DNA of 64,000 bases from Indolivaga macrotermitis (lineage in GTDB: Bacteria; Bacteroidota; Bacteroidia; Bacteroidales; Dysgonomonadaceae): assembly GCF_900128985.1 (NCBI RefSeq), contig NZ_FQUC01000005.1, forward strand, positions 186,001 through 250,000, written 5' to 3'. Position 1 is the stretch's first letter. Every line of letters starts with the position of its first letter. This document shows positions 44,286 to 54,339 of this stretch, piece by piece. The notes under the pieces are model-generated. The model was not told the origin of the DNA. It saw nothing but the letters and a program-made list of their open reading frames with translations, and did not search any database. The translations under genes were made by a program, and so were the position numbers.

Positions 44286-44313
44286 TTTCCGGAAGATTGT
44301 GGTCTTCCGGAAA
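44286..44313 (-). promoter_or_regulatory. Intercistronic hairpin between GH31 and GH2 genes
   Basis: TTTCCGGAAGA and TCTTCCGGAAA form a perfect 11-bp stem with a 6-nt loop in the 60-nt gap. There is no T tail on the minus strand, so it is more likely an mRNA-stability or processing hairpin than a full terminator. Confidence 0.55.
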
Positions 44314-44325
44314 TTCCTGATATTT

Positions 44326-47151
44326 TTACATATTTACTGTAAGCTGTTTACCTGTGTAAGTAACTGAAGTTACAGGACGTTTTTGTCCGTCTTTCGAGAA
44401 CCATTCGATATCGATTTTTCTCGATTTAGGCATTCCGTCATATTCACCCTGAATATCTCCTATTGTAATTGTTTTAGTCTTTTCATCATAAGAGATCTTG
44501 ATAGTAGAATATTTTCCTTTTTCGTAGTTATAGTTTACACCTTCATCTTCATACAGCGTAAATTCTCCGTCTTTTCCTGTATAGACTTGCAATACTATGT
44601 CTTCCTGAACTTGTTTTGTATTCTGAATATCTTTACCCATCGGAAGAATAGCACCTTCACGCACAAACAAAGGGATCTTTTCGTAAGGAGCAGATACTAC
44701 CTGATCTTTTCCTCCTGTAATGTAAGCTTTAGTCTCGAAATCGTACCAGTTACTGTTTTCAGGGAAATATACATTCCGGCTGGTCGATTTGTATTTATAA
44801 ACAGGGCATACCATCAGATCAGGTCCGAACATGTATTGGTCGCTGATATTATGAGTTTTTTGATCGGCAGTAAAGTCCATAACCATAGCACGCATAATTG
44901 TATAATCGTTGAAGTATGTCATTCCTGCCAACGAATATATATAAGGCATCAATCTGTAACGCAGTTTAGTATAATATACCATACTGTTGTAAGCAGGATG
45001 TCCTTCGGGGGCAATATTATATATTTCGCGATAAGGATATTGTCCATGGCTACGGAACAACGGACAGAATGCTCCGAACTGGAACCAGCGGGTATTTAAC
45101 TCGCGCCACTCTTTCAAATCTTCCGAACCTTCTTTAGCTGTTTCATATCGTTTTTCGACACAGAATCCCCCTATATCCATTGTCCAATAAGGAATACCCG
45201 ACATGGCAAAGTTAAGTCCCGCCGAAATCTGCGATTTCATATCTTCCCAACGTGTACCGATATCCCCACTCCATGTAGCAGTAGAATATCTTTGTAAGCC
45301 GGCAAATCCGGAACGAGTTAACAAGAATACACGGTCGTTGGGTTTCTCGCTGCGCTGTCCTTCATAAATACCTTGTGCGTTAACTAATGCATAAGCATTG
45401 AAATACTCTGTTGAAGGACCAAGAGCGGTCGGAGTCATCAACTCTTTACGGTATTGCATACTTGCGTTAGACAGAATATCGGGTTCCGATGCATCCATCC
45501 ACCAAGCATCTATACCTTTCGAATATAGTTTTTCGCTCATTTGATTCCAGAACATTTTACGGGCACCTTCACTATATGCATCATAGAAACCTGCAATATA
45601 TCCTGTTCCGATCCAGTCGCGGATACTGTCTTTTACGGCACGGTTAAACATCCATCCTTCTTTGTCGAAAGCTTTATAATTATCTGTTGTATAATAAAAT
45701 TTAGGCCATACCGAGATCATAATACGTGCGTCCATAGCGTGTATGCTATCGATCATACCTTTTGCATCGGGAAAACGTGCCTGATCGAAATCGTGGCTAC
45801 CCCATGCATTCTGAGGCCAATACGACCAGTCTAATACTATATTATCGATCGGAATATTACGCTTGCGATATTCTTTCAGTGCACCAAGCAATTCATCCTG
45901 AGTTTTGTATCGCTCTCTACTTTGCCAGAATCCCATTGCCCATTTAGGCATAACCTGAGACTTACCTGTCACAGTACGGTAACCCTTAATTACATCGTCC
46001 ATATTATTACCTCTGATGAAGTAGTAATCGATTTCGTCACCCATTTCAGACCACAACGAAAGTTTATTCTGATCCTGATCTGCTCTTGGGTTTAAGAATT
46101 TCAAACTAACATAAGAGATACCACCGTCCGGTTTCCAATCTACCTTTACTTTGTATTTCTTTCCAGCTTCAAAGTTGTATGTGAATTTGTAGCTGTTAGG
46201 ATTCCAAGCTGTACGCCATCTTTCGGCAACCACTTCTTCGTCATTTATATATACTTTGGTATATCCTGCATAGTATAAGATGAAACGGTGAATACCCGAC
46301 TCTTTAGCTTCAAGCTCACCTTCCCATGTAATACGTGAGTTGTTGAAAGGGAAATCTTTAGGGAAATTCTCTACCGTTTCCAGATTTTCATAATCGATTT
46401 TATTTTCGCTTCTTTCAACAAAAACCTGTTTTGGATCACCGTTAACCAGATAAGTTGCGGTTAAAGAACCTTCCTTTCCATTTTTGTCATAGAGTCTGAA
46501 TTGATTCAAATCCTGATAGTCGTTCGGATCTCCGAACTTTGTCAATGAATAATTATCCCACAGGATTCCGTAGTTTTTAGAAGAAATAACAAAGGGAACC
46601 GAAACTTTAGTATTGTATTGGAACAATATTTCATTTTTACCTTTATAATTGAATTCATCAGCCTGATGTTGTCCCAGCCCATAAAAAGCTTCATCATCGG
46701 GCGATTCAAATACTTGTCTGAAAGTATAAGCTTTTTTACCCTCTACTTCGATATCGGTAAACGATTTTCCTCCGCCTTTGTTTTCCGAAAGCAAAACATT
46801 GCCATTCAAATCGGTAAATACAACCTCACCTGTCGTTAGTGAAACGGTGGCAATTGTAGTTGCTGTTTTAATAGAGACAGTACTGTCTTTTTCTACAACA
46901 TCCCATCCTTGTTTTTGTGTTGATTCAAAAACAGTAATAAGGCTCTTTTTATCAGAAAATTTACCTGTCGGAGTAGCAGTAACCCGTATAACATCGTCAT
47001 TAATTACTTGTAAACGGACACTCTTAGCTGAATTTGCTTGCTCTTTCAGGCTCACAATTACTCCGTCCTCTGTTTTCGTATAGGACGAACTCTTGCAACT
47101 GAAGAACAGAGCCGGCACTAATAGCGCTACCAAAAATAGATGTTTCTTCAT
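44326..47151 (-). CDS. GH31 alpha-xylosidase/alpha-glucosidase with inserted PA14 domain
   Basis: A 941-residue family 31 glycosidase with a lipoprotein signal (MKKHLFLVALLVPALFFSC, Cys19). The N-terminal beta-sandwich is interrupted at about residues 220-360 by a PA14-like module (WEGELEAKESGIHRFILYYAGYTKVYINDEEV). The catalytic barrel has the nucleophile Asp in AWWMDASEPD (~553) and the acid/base Asp in TWSGDIGTRWEDM (~630). A PA14 insert is known from alpha-xylosidases of xyloglucan loci such as BoGH31A, which favours alpha-xylosidase activity. Alpha-glucosidase is the alternative. A promoter-like TACTTTTG lies 32 nt upstream. Confidence 0.9.
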   Translation of the reverse strand: MKKHLFLVALLVPALFFSCKSSSYTKTEDGVIVSLKEQANSAKSVRLQVINDDVIRVTATPTGKFSDKKSLITVFESTQKQGWDVVEKDSTVSIKTATTIATVSLTTGEVVFTDLNGNVLLSENKGGGKSFTDIEVEGKKAYTFRQVFESPDDEAFYGLGQHQADEFNYKGKNEILFQYNTKVSVPFVISSKNYGILWDNYSLTKFGDPNDYQDLNQFRLYDKNGKEGSLTATYLVNGDPKQVFVERSENKIDYENLETVENFPKDFPFNNSRITWEGELEAKESGIHRFILYYAGYTKVYINDEEVVAERWRTAWNPNSYKFTYNFEAGKKYKVKVDWKPDGGISYVSLKFLNPRADQDQNKLSLWSEMGDEIDYYFIRGNNMDDVIKGYRTVTGKSQVMPKWAMGFWQSRERYKTQDELLGALKEYRKRNIPIDNIVLDWSYWPQNAWGSHDFDQARFPDAKGMIDSIHAMDARIMISVWPKFYYTTDNYKAFDKEGWMFNRAVKDSIRDWIGTGYIAGFYDAYSEGARKMFWNQMSEKLYSKGIDAWWMDASEPDILSNASMQYRKELMTPTALGPSTEYFNAYALVNAQGIYEGQRSEKPNDRVFLLTRSGFAGLQRYSTATWSGDIGTRWEDMKSQISAGLNFAMSGIPYWTMDIGGFCVEKRYETAKEGSEDLKEWRELNTRWFQFGAFCPLFRSHGQYPYREIYNIAPEGHPAYNSMVYYTKLRYRLMPYIYSLAGMTYFNDYTIMRAMVMDFTADQKTHNISDQYMFGPDLMVCPVYKYKSTSRNVYFPENSNWYDFETKAYITGGKDQVVSAPYEKIPLFVREGAILPMGKDIQNTKQVQEDIVLQVYTGKDGEFTLYEDEGVNYNYEKGKYSTIKISYDEKTKTITIGDIQGEYDGMPKSRKIDIEWFSKDGQKRPVTSVTYTGKQLTVNM

Positions 47152-47182
47152 GAATTTGATTTTTATAGTTTAGTTCATATTA

Positions 47183-47190
47183 CAAAAGTA
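47183..47190 (-). promoter_or_regulatory. Putative -7 box of the GH31-GH2 operon
   Basis: TACTTTTG on the minus strand matches TAnnTTTG, 32 nt before the GH31 start. No clear -33 element. HTCS-controlled promoters often depart from the -33 consensus, which would fit. Confidence 0.5.
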
Positions 47191-47321
47191 AGCTTTACGA
47201 GATAAGTAATATAGATTGAATGTTCTTAAAAGAAGGTATTCACTGATTTACGATAGGGTTCAAATGTTTCTTTAACCATACTTAAATAGTAACAATAACA
47301 TCCTCGGTTATATATTTTATA

Positions 47322-47329
47322 TAAATTTG
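47322..47329 (+). promoter_or_regulatory. Putative -7 box of the HTCS gene
   Basis: TAAATTTG followed by C matches TAnnTTTG, 31 nt before the HTCS start. The region between this and the GH31 box (about 130 nt) is the shared divergent control region. Confidence 0.5.
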
Positions 47330-47360
47330 CATTAAACCCTCAAATGCCCTACTTAGCCAC

Positions 47361-50300
47361 ATGAGATTACTTTTTGCCTTTGCTTTTCTACTGTGCAGTT
47401 TATATAATGGTATAACTGCGCAGACACAATCCATAGACTTTTTTCATCTTAACAGCAGCAACGGATTATCCAATAATCAGGTCGAATGTATTTTTAAAGA
47501 CAGTAAAGGTTTTATGTGGTTTGCTACCAACTCAGGCTTAAACCGATACGACGGACGTAATTTCAAAATATTCAAGCACAACAAACACGATATCAATAGT
47601 ACACCTGTCGACCGCTACTCGAACATACAAGAAGACGCAAACGGCAATTTATGGCTATACTATAGCGGAATCGATTACTACATATATAATTACAAAACAG
47701 AACGGTTTATTCGGAATATCGCTCCCGAACTCAAAAAGATGGGTTTAGCCACCTACCCTTCAATAATCGAAATAGACAAAAACAAAGACTTCTATGCTTA
47801 TTATGCAGGTAAAGGAATATACAAATATGAAGTAGAGTCGAAACAAACTTTATTTTATAGTCAGGATATATCCTCCGGTCAGATAAACCCGGGAAAAATC
47901 GCTAAAATGAAAATTAACGGCGACTATATTTGGATATTACACAGAGACGGGCTTATCGAGCGCTTTAATCAAACTACCAGAAAAGTAGACTTACGAGATT
48001 CTTTTTTTCAACAACATGCCGATAACTCCCTTATTATAAAGTCGATATTTATTGATTCCGATAATCATTTATGGGTATATCCCGGCGTAGGCGATAAAGG
48101 CATAGGTTATCTGAACCCTCAGACTACAGAATGGACTTTTCTGAATAAAGATACCAATATAAACTTATCCAACAGCCTGATCAGATCAATCAGTCAGGAT
48201 AAGAACGGACTATTCTGGATCGGAACAGACCATGGCGGAGTCAATATCTTTGACAAGAAAAATAAGGTTGTAACAGTACTGAAGCACGATATATACAATA
48301 ATCATACAATCAGCCAGAATTCAATCATCAGCACTTACTGTTCTGATGACGGAATCGTTTGGGTAGGAACATACAAAAACGGACTGTCATACTATCATCC
48401 CGACTTGTTCAAATTCAAAAAATCACCACTTTTCGAAACCTATAAGAAAGATTCTGAGCCACTTGACTGTAATAGTTTGTTCAAAGACAGCAACGATAAT
48501 CTCTGGATCGGAACAAATGGACGCGGACTTATCAGATACAATGAGAAATCGAAAGAGCTGAAAAATTTCCGGACTTCACAATCAGACCCAACCAGTATCT
48601 CTTCTGACATAATTACATCGATTTACCTCGATCACAGAAAAACAATATGGGTCGGAACGTTCATGGATGGATTAAATGCTTTCGATGGTTCAGCTTTTAT
48701 ACGATACCAGATAGATAGTAATAATCCGAACAGTATATCGGGTAAGAGCATATACGGGCTAGCCGAAGACGACGAAAACAACCTGTGGATCGGAACCCTT
48801 GGCGAAGGTATTGATAAACTGGATGAGTCTCGTAAAACTTTTACTAAATACAATAAACAAAACACATCACAATTATTGTCAGATTACTGCCTGTCGATGT
48901 TTACTGATACCGAAAAGAATATTTATATAAGCTCCGACAGAGGCATAAATGTTATTAATGGCGATGACAAAAAGATATATCCTTTTTTTCCGGATAAATC
49001 AATGATTGACTCCCTTACAAATGTCCCGGTAAATAATGTACTAATAGACTCCCGCAAATTGGCATGGATTGCTACTGACAATGGAATCAATATATATAAT
49101 AGCACCACTCGCTCATTTACATTTATAACAGCCGTTAATGGCTTATACAATGACGAGGTTGTTTCCCTGATCGAGGATAACAATGGCAACATCTGGGCCG
49201 GAACCCGGAACGGATTAGTACGTATAGATTGTCAATTCACTGATAATAAGCTATCGTATTCAATTACTAACTTTGACATAAATGACGGATTACCCAGTTC
49301 TATATTTAACCAGAATTCAATATTCAAAGATAATATAGGATCTATCTATATCGGTAGTACTAATGGATACATTTGTTTTAATCCGAATGGTATAAACTTC
49401 AATAAAGTGGTACCTAAGCCCCGTTTTACCGATTTATCGATATACCAGAACATTATCAAACCGGAAGAAGAATACAACGGCCATATTATCTTAAAAGAAC
49501 CTATAACTGATCTCAGTGAGATTGAGCTAAATCATGACGAAACTAACTTTACATTGTTTTTCTCTTCTCTCAACTATATTCATCCGGAGAAAAACCATTA
49601 CCGGTATATGTTGGAAGGACTTGATAATCAATGGACAGAAGTAAAGAATGGTATAGGTACTGCCTCCTATTCCAATCTCAATCCGGGGACTTACAAATTG
49701 ATCGTTTATGCCAGTAATAATGATGGGGTATGGTCTTCCGACCCTATAGTCATGAAAATAATCGTAAAACCTCCATTCTGGCTGAGCTGGTGGGCTTTCG
49801 TTATTTATACATTTATTATACTGGTTATTCTCAGAAAATTTATTCAGTACAAACTGAATCAGCAGAAAAAGGAGTTTAAGCAAACCCAGAAAATCATGGA
49901 GGCTGATAAACTGCATGAACTAGACGAACTAAAGTTCCGGTTCTTCACTAATATCAGTCACGAGTTTAAAACTCCTATAACCTTGATATTGACACCTCTG
50001 GATAAATTATTGAAAGAACCCTGCACAGAAGATCAAAGAACCCTTCTTTCTATAATGAAAAGAAATGCACAAAATCTTCTTGAAATGGTAAACGAAATAC
50101 TGGATTTCAGAAAATTAGACTTAAAAAAAGAAAATCTAAGCCTTGCTTCGGGTGATATTATATCATTTACAAGGGATATCTGCTTAAAGTTCTCTTCTTT
50201 AGCAGCGGAAAAATCAATAAAACTCACATTTACAGCTTATCTGGAAGAGTTGTATATGGATTTTGATCCGGAGAAACTAAATAAAGTACTGGTCAATCTT

Positions 50301-51479
50301 CTCTCAAATGCCTTTAAATATACCGAATCAGGACATATAGATGTCAGCATAGCTATCACAGAAGCAATGGACAGAGAAGCGGTAAAAAAATTATGTGTCA
50401 AGGTTTCCGATACAGGGATCGGAATTCCGAAAGAGGAACAAGATAAAATATTCGATCGTTTTTACCGGGTTGAAAACCAAGCTCATAGAAGTCAGCCGGG
50501 AACAGGTGTAGGGCTACATTTAGCTAGTGAATATACCAAGCTGCATAGCGGTGAAATAAATGTAGAAAGTGAAGAGGGTAAAGGCAGTACCTTTACTATA
50601 TATATCCCCATCCGTAATTCGTCCTACAAAGAACTGAAAGCACAGGATGTAATTCACGAAGCAGAAGATAAAGATATATCTCCCGAAAATACTCCTGTCA
50701 TAAATAACGATAAATCTAAACCTGTACTATTAGCTGTCGATGATAATGAGGACTTCAGGGAATTCCTTACAAGCCTTTTCTCGCAGAACTATCATGTTAT
50801 AACAGCCAATAACGGAGCAGATGCTTATCAAAAAGTATTGGATCAACTCCCCGACATTGTTTTATGTGATGTAATGATGCCCGTTATGGATGGATACGAG
50901 TTTTGCAGGAAGATAAAAAGCGACATCAGAACATCTCATATCCCTGTAATACTGCTTACGGCAAAATCGTCGGAAGAAAATCAATACTCGGGAATCGAAG
51001 CTGGTGCGGACGATTATATATCCAAGCCCTTTAATATAGAGATGCTGACTCTCAAGATTTCGAAAATAATAGAAAAACAGAAGAGTACTCAATCATCATT
51101 TAAAAGAAAAATTGATGTATCGCCCAGCGAAATAGAAGTAATGACAATGGACGAAAAATTCGTCAAAAAAGCGATATCTATTGTAGAAACCAATATTGAT
51201 AATCCCGAATTTCTGGTCGAAGACCTCTGTCGCGAGATGGCTATGAGCAGAGTGTATTTCTATAAAAAGATACTGGCGCTTACCGATAAGTCGCCGTCGG
51301 AATTTATACGGTTTATCAGGCTAAAACGGGCAGCCGATCTTCTCGAAAAAAGCCAGATGTTCGTCAATGAAGTAGCCTTTCAGGTAGGTTTTAATGACCC
51401 TAAATATTTCAGAAAATATTTCAAGGAGGAATTCAGTATGACACCAAACGAATACAAGAAAAAGTTTACTCAGGAATAA
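47361..51479 (+). CDS. Hybrid two-component system regulator (HTCS)
   Basis: A 1372-residue one-protein signalling system. A signal peptide (to ~residue 20) leads into periplasmic beta-propeller repeats of the Reg_prop type (many copies of NLWIGTxGxGL, residues ~25-700). A Y_Y_Y domain comes next (YRYMLEGLDNQWTEV to ~800). One membrane helix follows (~807-830), then HisKA with the phospho-His in FFTNISHEFKTPITL (~865), HATPase (GIGIPKEEQDKIFDRFYRV, GTGVGLHL), a receiver with Asp in DIVLCDVMMPVMDG (~1169), and an AraC HTH (EDLCREMAMSRVYFYKKI to KEEFSMTPNEYKKKF). It presumably senses an oligosaccharide and activates the flanking glycosidase genes. Confidence 0.96.
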   Translation: MRLLFAFAFLLCSLYNGITAQTQSIDFFHLNSSNGLSNNQVECIFKDSKGFMWFATNSGLNRYDGRNFKIFKHNKHDINSTPVDRYSNIQEDANGNLWLYYSGIDYYIYNYKTERFIRNIAPELKKMGLATYPSIIEIDKNKDFYAYYAGKGIYKYEVESKQTLFYSQDISSGQINPGKIAKMKINGDYIWILHRDGLIERFNQTTRKVDLRDSFFQQHADNSLIIKSIFIDSDNHLWVYPGVGDKGIGYLNPQTTEWTFLNKDTNINLSNSLIRSISQDKNGLFWIGTDHGGVNIFDKKNKVVTVLKHDIYNNHTISQNSIISTYCSDDGIVWVGTYKNGLSYYHPDLFKFKKSPLFETYKKDSEPLDCNSLFKDSNDNLWIGTNGRGLIRYNEKSKELKNFRTSQSDPTSISSDIITSIYLDHRKTIWVGTFMDGLNAFDGSAFIRYQIDSNNPNSISGKSIYGLAEDDENNLWIGTLGEGIDKLDESRKTFTKYNKQNTSQLLSDYCLSMFTDTEKNIYISSDRGINVINGDDKKIYPFFPDKSMIDSLTNVPVNNVLIDSRKLAWIATDNGINIYNSTTRSFTFITAVNGLYNDEVVSLIEDNNGNIWAGTRNGLVRIDCQFTDNKLSYSITNFDINDGLPSSIFNQNSIFKDNIGSIYIGSTNGYICFNPNGINFNKVVPKPRFTDLSIYQNIIKPEEEYNGHIILKEPITDLSEIELNHDETNFTLFFSSLNYIHPEKNHYRYMLEGLDNQWTEVKNGIGTASYSNLNPGTYKLIVYASNNDGVWSSDPIVMKIIVKPPFWLSWWAFVIYTFIILVILRKFIQYKLNQQKKEFKQTQKIMEADKLHELDELKFRFFTNISHEFKTPITLILTPLDKLLKEPCTEDQRTLLSIMKRNAQNLLEMVNEILDFRKLDLKKENLSLASGDIISFTRDICLKFSSLAAEKSIKLTFTAYLEELYMDFDPEKLNKVLVNLLSNAFKYTESGHIDVSIAITEAMDREAVKKLCVKVSDTGIGIPKEEQDKIFDRFYRVENQAHRSQPGTGVGLHLASEYTKLHSGEINVESEEGKGSTFTIYIPIRNSSYKELKAQDVIHEAEDKDISPENTPVINNDKSKPVLLAVDDNEDFREFLTSLFSQNYHVITANNGADAYQKVLDQLPDIVLCDVMMPVMDGYEFCRKIKSDIRTSHIPVILLTAKSSEENQYSGIEAGADDYISKPFNIEMLTLKISKIIEKQKSTQSSFKRKIDVSPSEIEVMTMDEKFVKKAISIVETNIDNPEFLVEDLCREMAMSRVYFYKKILALTDKSPSEFIRFIRLKRAADLLEKSQMFVNEVAFQVGFNDPKYFRKYFKEEFSMTPNEYKKKFTQE

Positions 51480-51583
51480 CGAAAAACAATTAACTACCTT
51501 TTAGTTTACATATCGCCCCTATCTTTATTTAAAGAATACCCATAAGTGAAACACAGATCGGGGACGTTCATTAAAGATTACTT

Positions 51584-51591
51584 TATCTTTG
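51584..51591 (+). promoter_or_regulatory. Putative -7 box of the GH95 gene
   Basis: TATCTTTG matches TAnnTTTG and would give a 5' UTR of about 135 nt. The 252-nt gap between the HTCS and GH95 holds no other gene. Confidence 0.45.
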
Positions 51592-51731
51592 TATCATTGA
51601 AGTAACTGTAGGTATTTATAATATATTATAGAGATTTGTTTTATTTACAATAGATAAAAAGATCTGAGACCTCATTCCTAATCCATGACAGGATTTCCGT
51701 TTTTTCGGGTGTCCCAATTACAGCTAATAAC

Positions 51732-54089
51732 ATGAAATACTTTTTCCTAAGTTGTGCTTTATTTCTTTGTTCTCTAATCCTCGAAGGACAAAACGTATAT
51801 CAATATTATTACAACAGTCCTGCTACTATCTGGGAAGAATCGGTACCTCTTGGCAACGGACGTATCGGTATGATGCCTTGGGGTGGAATAGACAGGGAAC
51901 GGATTGTTCTCAACGAAATATCTTTATGGGCAGGAAGCAAGCAAAATGCAGATAATCCGGATGCTTATAAATACCTGAAAGAAATAAGACAACTTCTGTT
52001 TACCGGAAAAAACAAGGAGGCTCAGAATCTGATGTATAAAACCTTCACCTGTCTGGGTAAAGGAGGCAGTGATAATGCTGCCTTCGGGAGTTTCCAAAAC
52101 TTCGGGAATCTATACATAGAATTTACATACCCCGACAGCTTATCAACAGTAAATGATTATAAAAGAACCATTTACCTTAACGACGCCACATCAACAACTA
52201 CATATACCCGGGCAGGTATCAGTTATAAAAGGGAATACTTCACATCATTTACAGACGATATCGGTATTATACGCTTAACGGCTAATAAGAAAGGTGCTTT
52301 ATCCTTAAAATTATTTCTGCGCAGAGACATGAATTTCAAATCCTATGCTCAAGATAATAACCTGTACATATCGGGACAGATGAATGCCACTGTCAAAAGT
52401 GAAGGTATGAACTATTCGGGGCAAGCTAAGATTGTCAATAAAGGTGGTACTTTAACTACAAACGATAAAGACATAGTAATATCAGGAGCCGATGAAGTAT
52501 TAATTTATGTGTCGCTTGCTACCGATTATAAAGGAAATAATCCTGTTGAAACGAATACCGAATTATTAAAGAACAGCCATAAAAAATACTCTAAACTCCG
52601 CCAAAACCATATAAAAAGATATAAACACTGGTTTGACCGGGTAGATGTAACACTCGATAAAAACCGGAACTCTAATCTCCCGATCAATAAGCGTTTAGAG
52701 GCCTTCGCTAAAGACAGGACAGATTATGACCTTATTGGCCTGTATATGCAATACGGGCGCTATTTATTGATCTCATCAACCCGTGAAGGTGGTTTACCTC
52801 CAAATTTACAGGGTTTGTGGGCGCCACAAATTTTCACTCCGTGGAATGGTGATTATCACCTGAATATAAACCTGCAAATGAACCTTTGGGGAGCAGAAAC
52901 AGGTAATCTCGCCGACTTGCATATGCCTTTGATAGAATATACCAAATCTCTGGTGAAACCCGGAACAAAAACGGCAGCAATATATTACAACAGCCGTGGC
53001 TGGGTCACACACATACTGGGCAATGTCTGGGGATTTACATCTCCGGCGGAAGATCCGGCATGGGGAGCAACCAATACTGCCGGTGCATGGCTATGTCAGC
53101 ATCTATGGATGCATTACCTATACAATAAAGACAAAGAGTATCTGCAATCGGTATATCCGACAATGAAAGGTGCTGCCCTATTTTTCGAGGATATGTTGAT
53201 CCGGGATCCTAATAATGGATATCTGGTTACAGCTCCCACAACTTCCCCTGAGAATAAATATATCACAACATCCGGCGACACTATAAGTGTCAGCGCTGGT
53301 TCTACTATGGATAACCAGATTATCAGGGAGTTATTTACCAACGTTGTCGAAGCAGCAAAAATACTTAATGTAGATTCGGACTGGGTAAATATAATTGAAT
53401 CGAAAAAAAGCAGGCTTGCCCCTACTTCCATCGGAAAATACGGACAGATAATGGAATGGCTTGAAGACTACGAAGAAGCAGAAATAGACCACAGGCATGT
53501 GTCGCAACTATATGGATTATATCCCGGTAGTGAAATAACCGTCGAAAATACTCCGGATCTGATAAATGCCGCTAAAACAACGCTTGAAAGACGTGGCGAC
53601 GCATCTACCGGATGGTCTATGGCATGGAAAATAAATTTCTGGGCAAGGTTAAAAGATGGCAACAGAGCCTATAAGCTGATAGGAGACCTGCTGAAACCTG
53701 CCGGAAAAGGCTGGGGAACCTACCCTAACCTATTCAGTGCACATCCACCTATGCAGATTGATGGCAACTTTGGAGGCTCTGCCGGCATTATGGAGATGCT
53801 GCTACAAAGCCATAGCGGATATATCGAATTACTTCCGGCAATACCCGATAGTATGCAAAATGGGAATATAAAAGGGTTGAAAGTACGGGGAGGAGCTTCT
53901 GTTAACTTCTCATGGAACAATGGAAAGATAACTACAGCAACTATTAAAGCCGATGTTACGGACACCTTTATCCTGAAAATTCCTGATGGTGAAAGCCTAA
54001 CCGTTTCCGGAACAAAAGACTATTCGAAAGAACAGGATAAACTTATTCTGAATCTAAAAAAAGGGCAGTCGGCGACCGTCAAATTCTAA
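51732..54089 (+). CDS. GH95 alpha-L-fucosidase
   Basis: A 785-residue family 95 enzyme, which releases alpha-1,2-linked fucose by inversion. A Sec signal peptide (residues 1-18, ending in LEG or later) exports it. The N-terminal block YYNSPATIWEESVPLGNGRIGMMPWGGIDRERIVLNEISLWAG is typical of the family. The (alpha/alpha)6 barrel contains REGGLPPNLQGLWAPQIFTPWNGDYHLNINLQMN, SPEN, HRHVSQLYGLYPG and DGNFGGSAGIMEMLLQS, which hold the catalytic carboxylates and helper Asn. GH95 also includes some galactosidases, so fucose specificity is probable, not proven. It would be the first enzyme acting on fucosylated xyloglucan side chains. Confidence 0.92.
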   Translation: MKYFFLSCALFLCSLILEGQNVYQYYYNSPATIWEESVPLGNGRIGMMPWGGIDRERIVLNEISLWAGSKQNADNPDAYKYLKEIRQLLFTGKNKEAQNLMYKTFTCLGKGGSDNAAFGSFQNFGNLYIEFTYPDSLSTVNDYKRTIYLNDATSTTTYTRAGISYKREYFTSFTDDIGIIRLTANKKGALSLKLFLRRDMNFKSYAQDNNLYISGQMNATVKSEGMNYSGQAKIVNKGGTLTTNDKDIVISGADEVLIYVSLATDYKGNNPVETNTELLKNSHKKYSKLRQNHIKRYKHWFDRVDVTLDKNRNSNLPINKRLEAFAKDRTDYDLIGLYMQYGRYLLISSTREGGLPPNLQGLWAPQIFTPWNGDYHLNINLQMNLWGAETGNLADLHMPLIEYTKSLVKPGTKTAAIYYNSRGWVTHILGNVWGFTSPAEDPAWGATNTAGAWLCQHLWMHYLYNKDKEYLQSVYPTMKGAALFFEDMLIRDPNNGYLVTAPTTSPENKYITTSGDTISVSAGSTMDNQIIRELFTNVVEAAKILNVDSDWVNIIESKKSRLAPTSIGKYGQIMEWLEDYEEAEIDHRHVSQLYGLYPGSEITVENTPDLINAAKTTLERRGDASTGWSMAWKINFWARLKDGNRAYKLIGDLLKPAGKGWGTYPNLFSAHPPMQIDGNFGGSAGIMEMLLQSHSGYIELLPAIPDSMQNGNIKGLKVRGGASVNFSWNNGKITTATIKADVTDTFILKIPDGESLTVSGTKDYSKEQDKLILNLKKGQSATVKF

Positions 54090-54159
54090 CACTTTTTATC
54101 TATAAATTAAAAACAAGGGCTTGAAAAAGCATAAGACAAAAAAGAAATAAAAAAAACGT

Positions 54160-54250
54160 GTATACTTTGTCACTTTTGTCACCTTCTCCTATTTAAATAC
54201 CTGACTATTAGCTTTAATAAAAGGTGACAAAGTATACAACAAAGTGACAC
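54160..54250. repeat. GTCAC repeat block, copy 2
   Basis: GTATACTTTGTCAC (54160-54173) and its exact inverse GTGACAAAGTATAC (54224-54237) form a 14-bp inverted repeat around a 50-nt loop. CTTTTGTCACCTT follows the first arm and AAAGTGACAC follows the second. The words match those of the 6067-6190 block. Here the element lies between two co-directional glycosidase genes (GH95 and GH3), which have a 250-nt gap between them and no other gene. Confidence 0.6.
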
Positions 54251-54339
54251 TTATATATACAATGCTGTACACCTTTGTTTCTTTTTTGTAACCCATGCAG
54301 TGTAATCTATGTCAATACTAATCAATTTATAATCAAGTA

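Noticed and set aside
44383-45099. 238-codon plus-strand reading frame inside the GH31 gene
   Set aside because: It lies fully antisense to a well-conserved catalytic gene. Its composition is that of an antisense shadow, with no signature motif.
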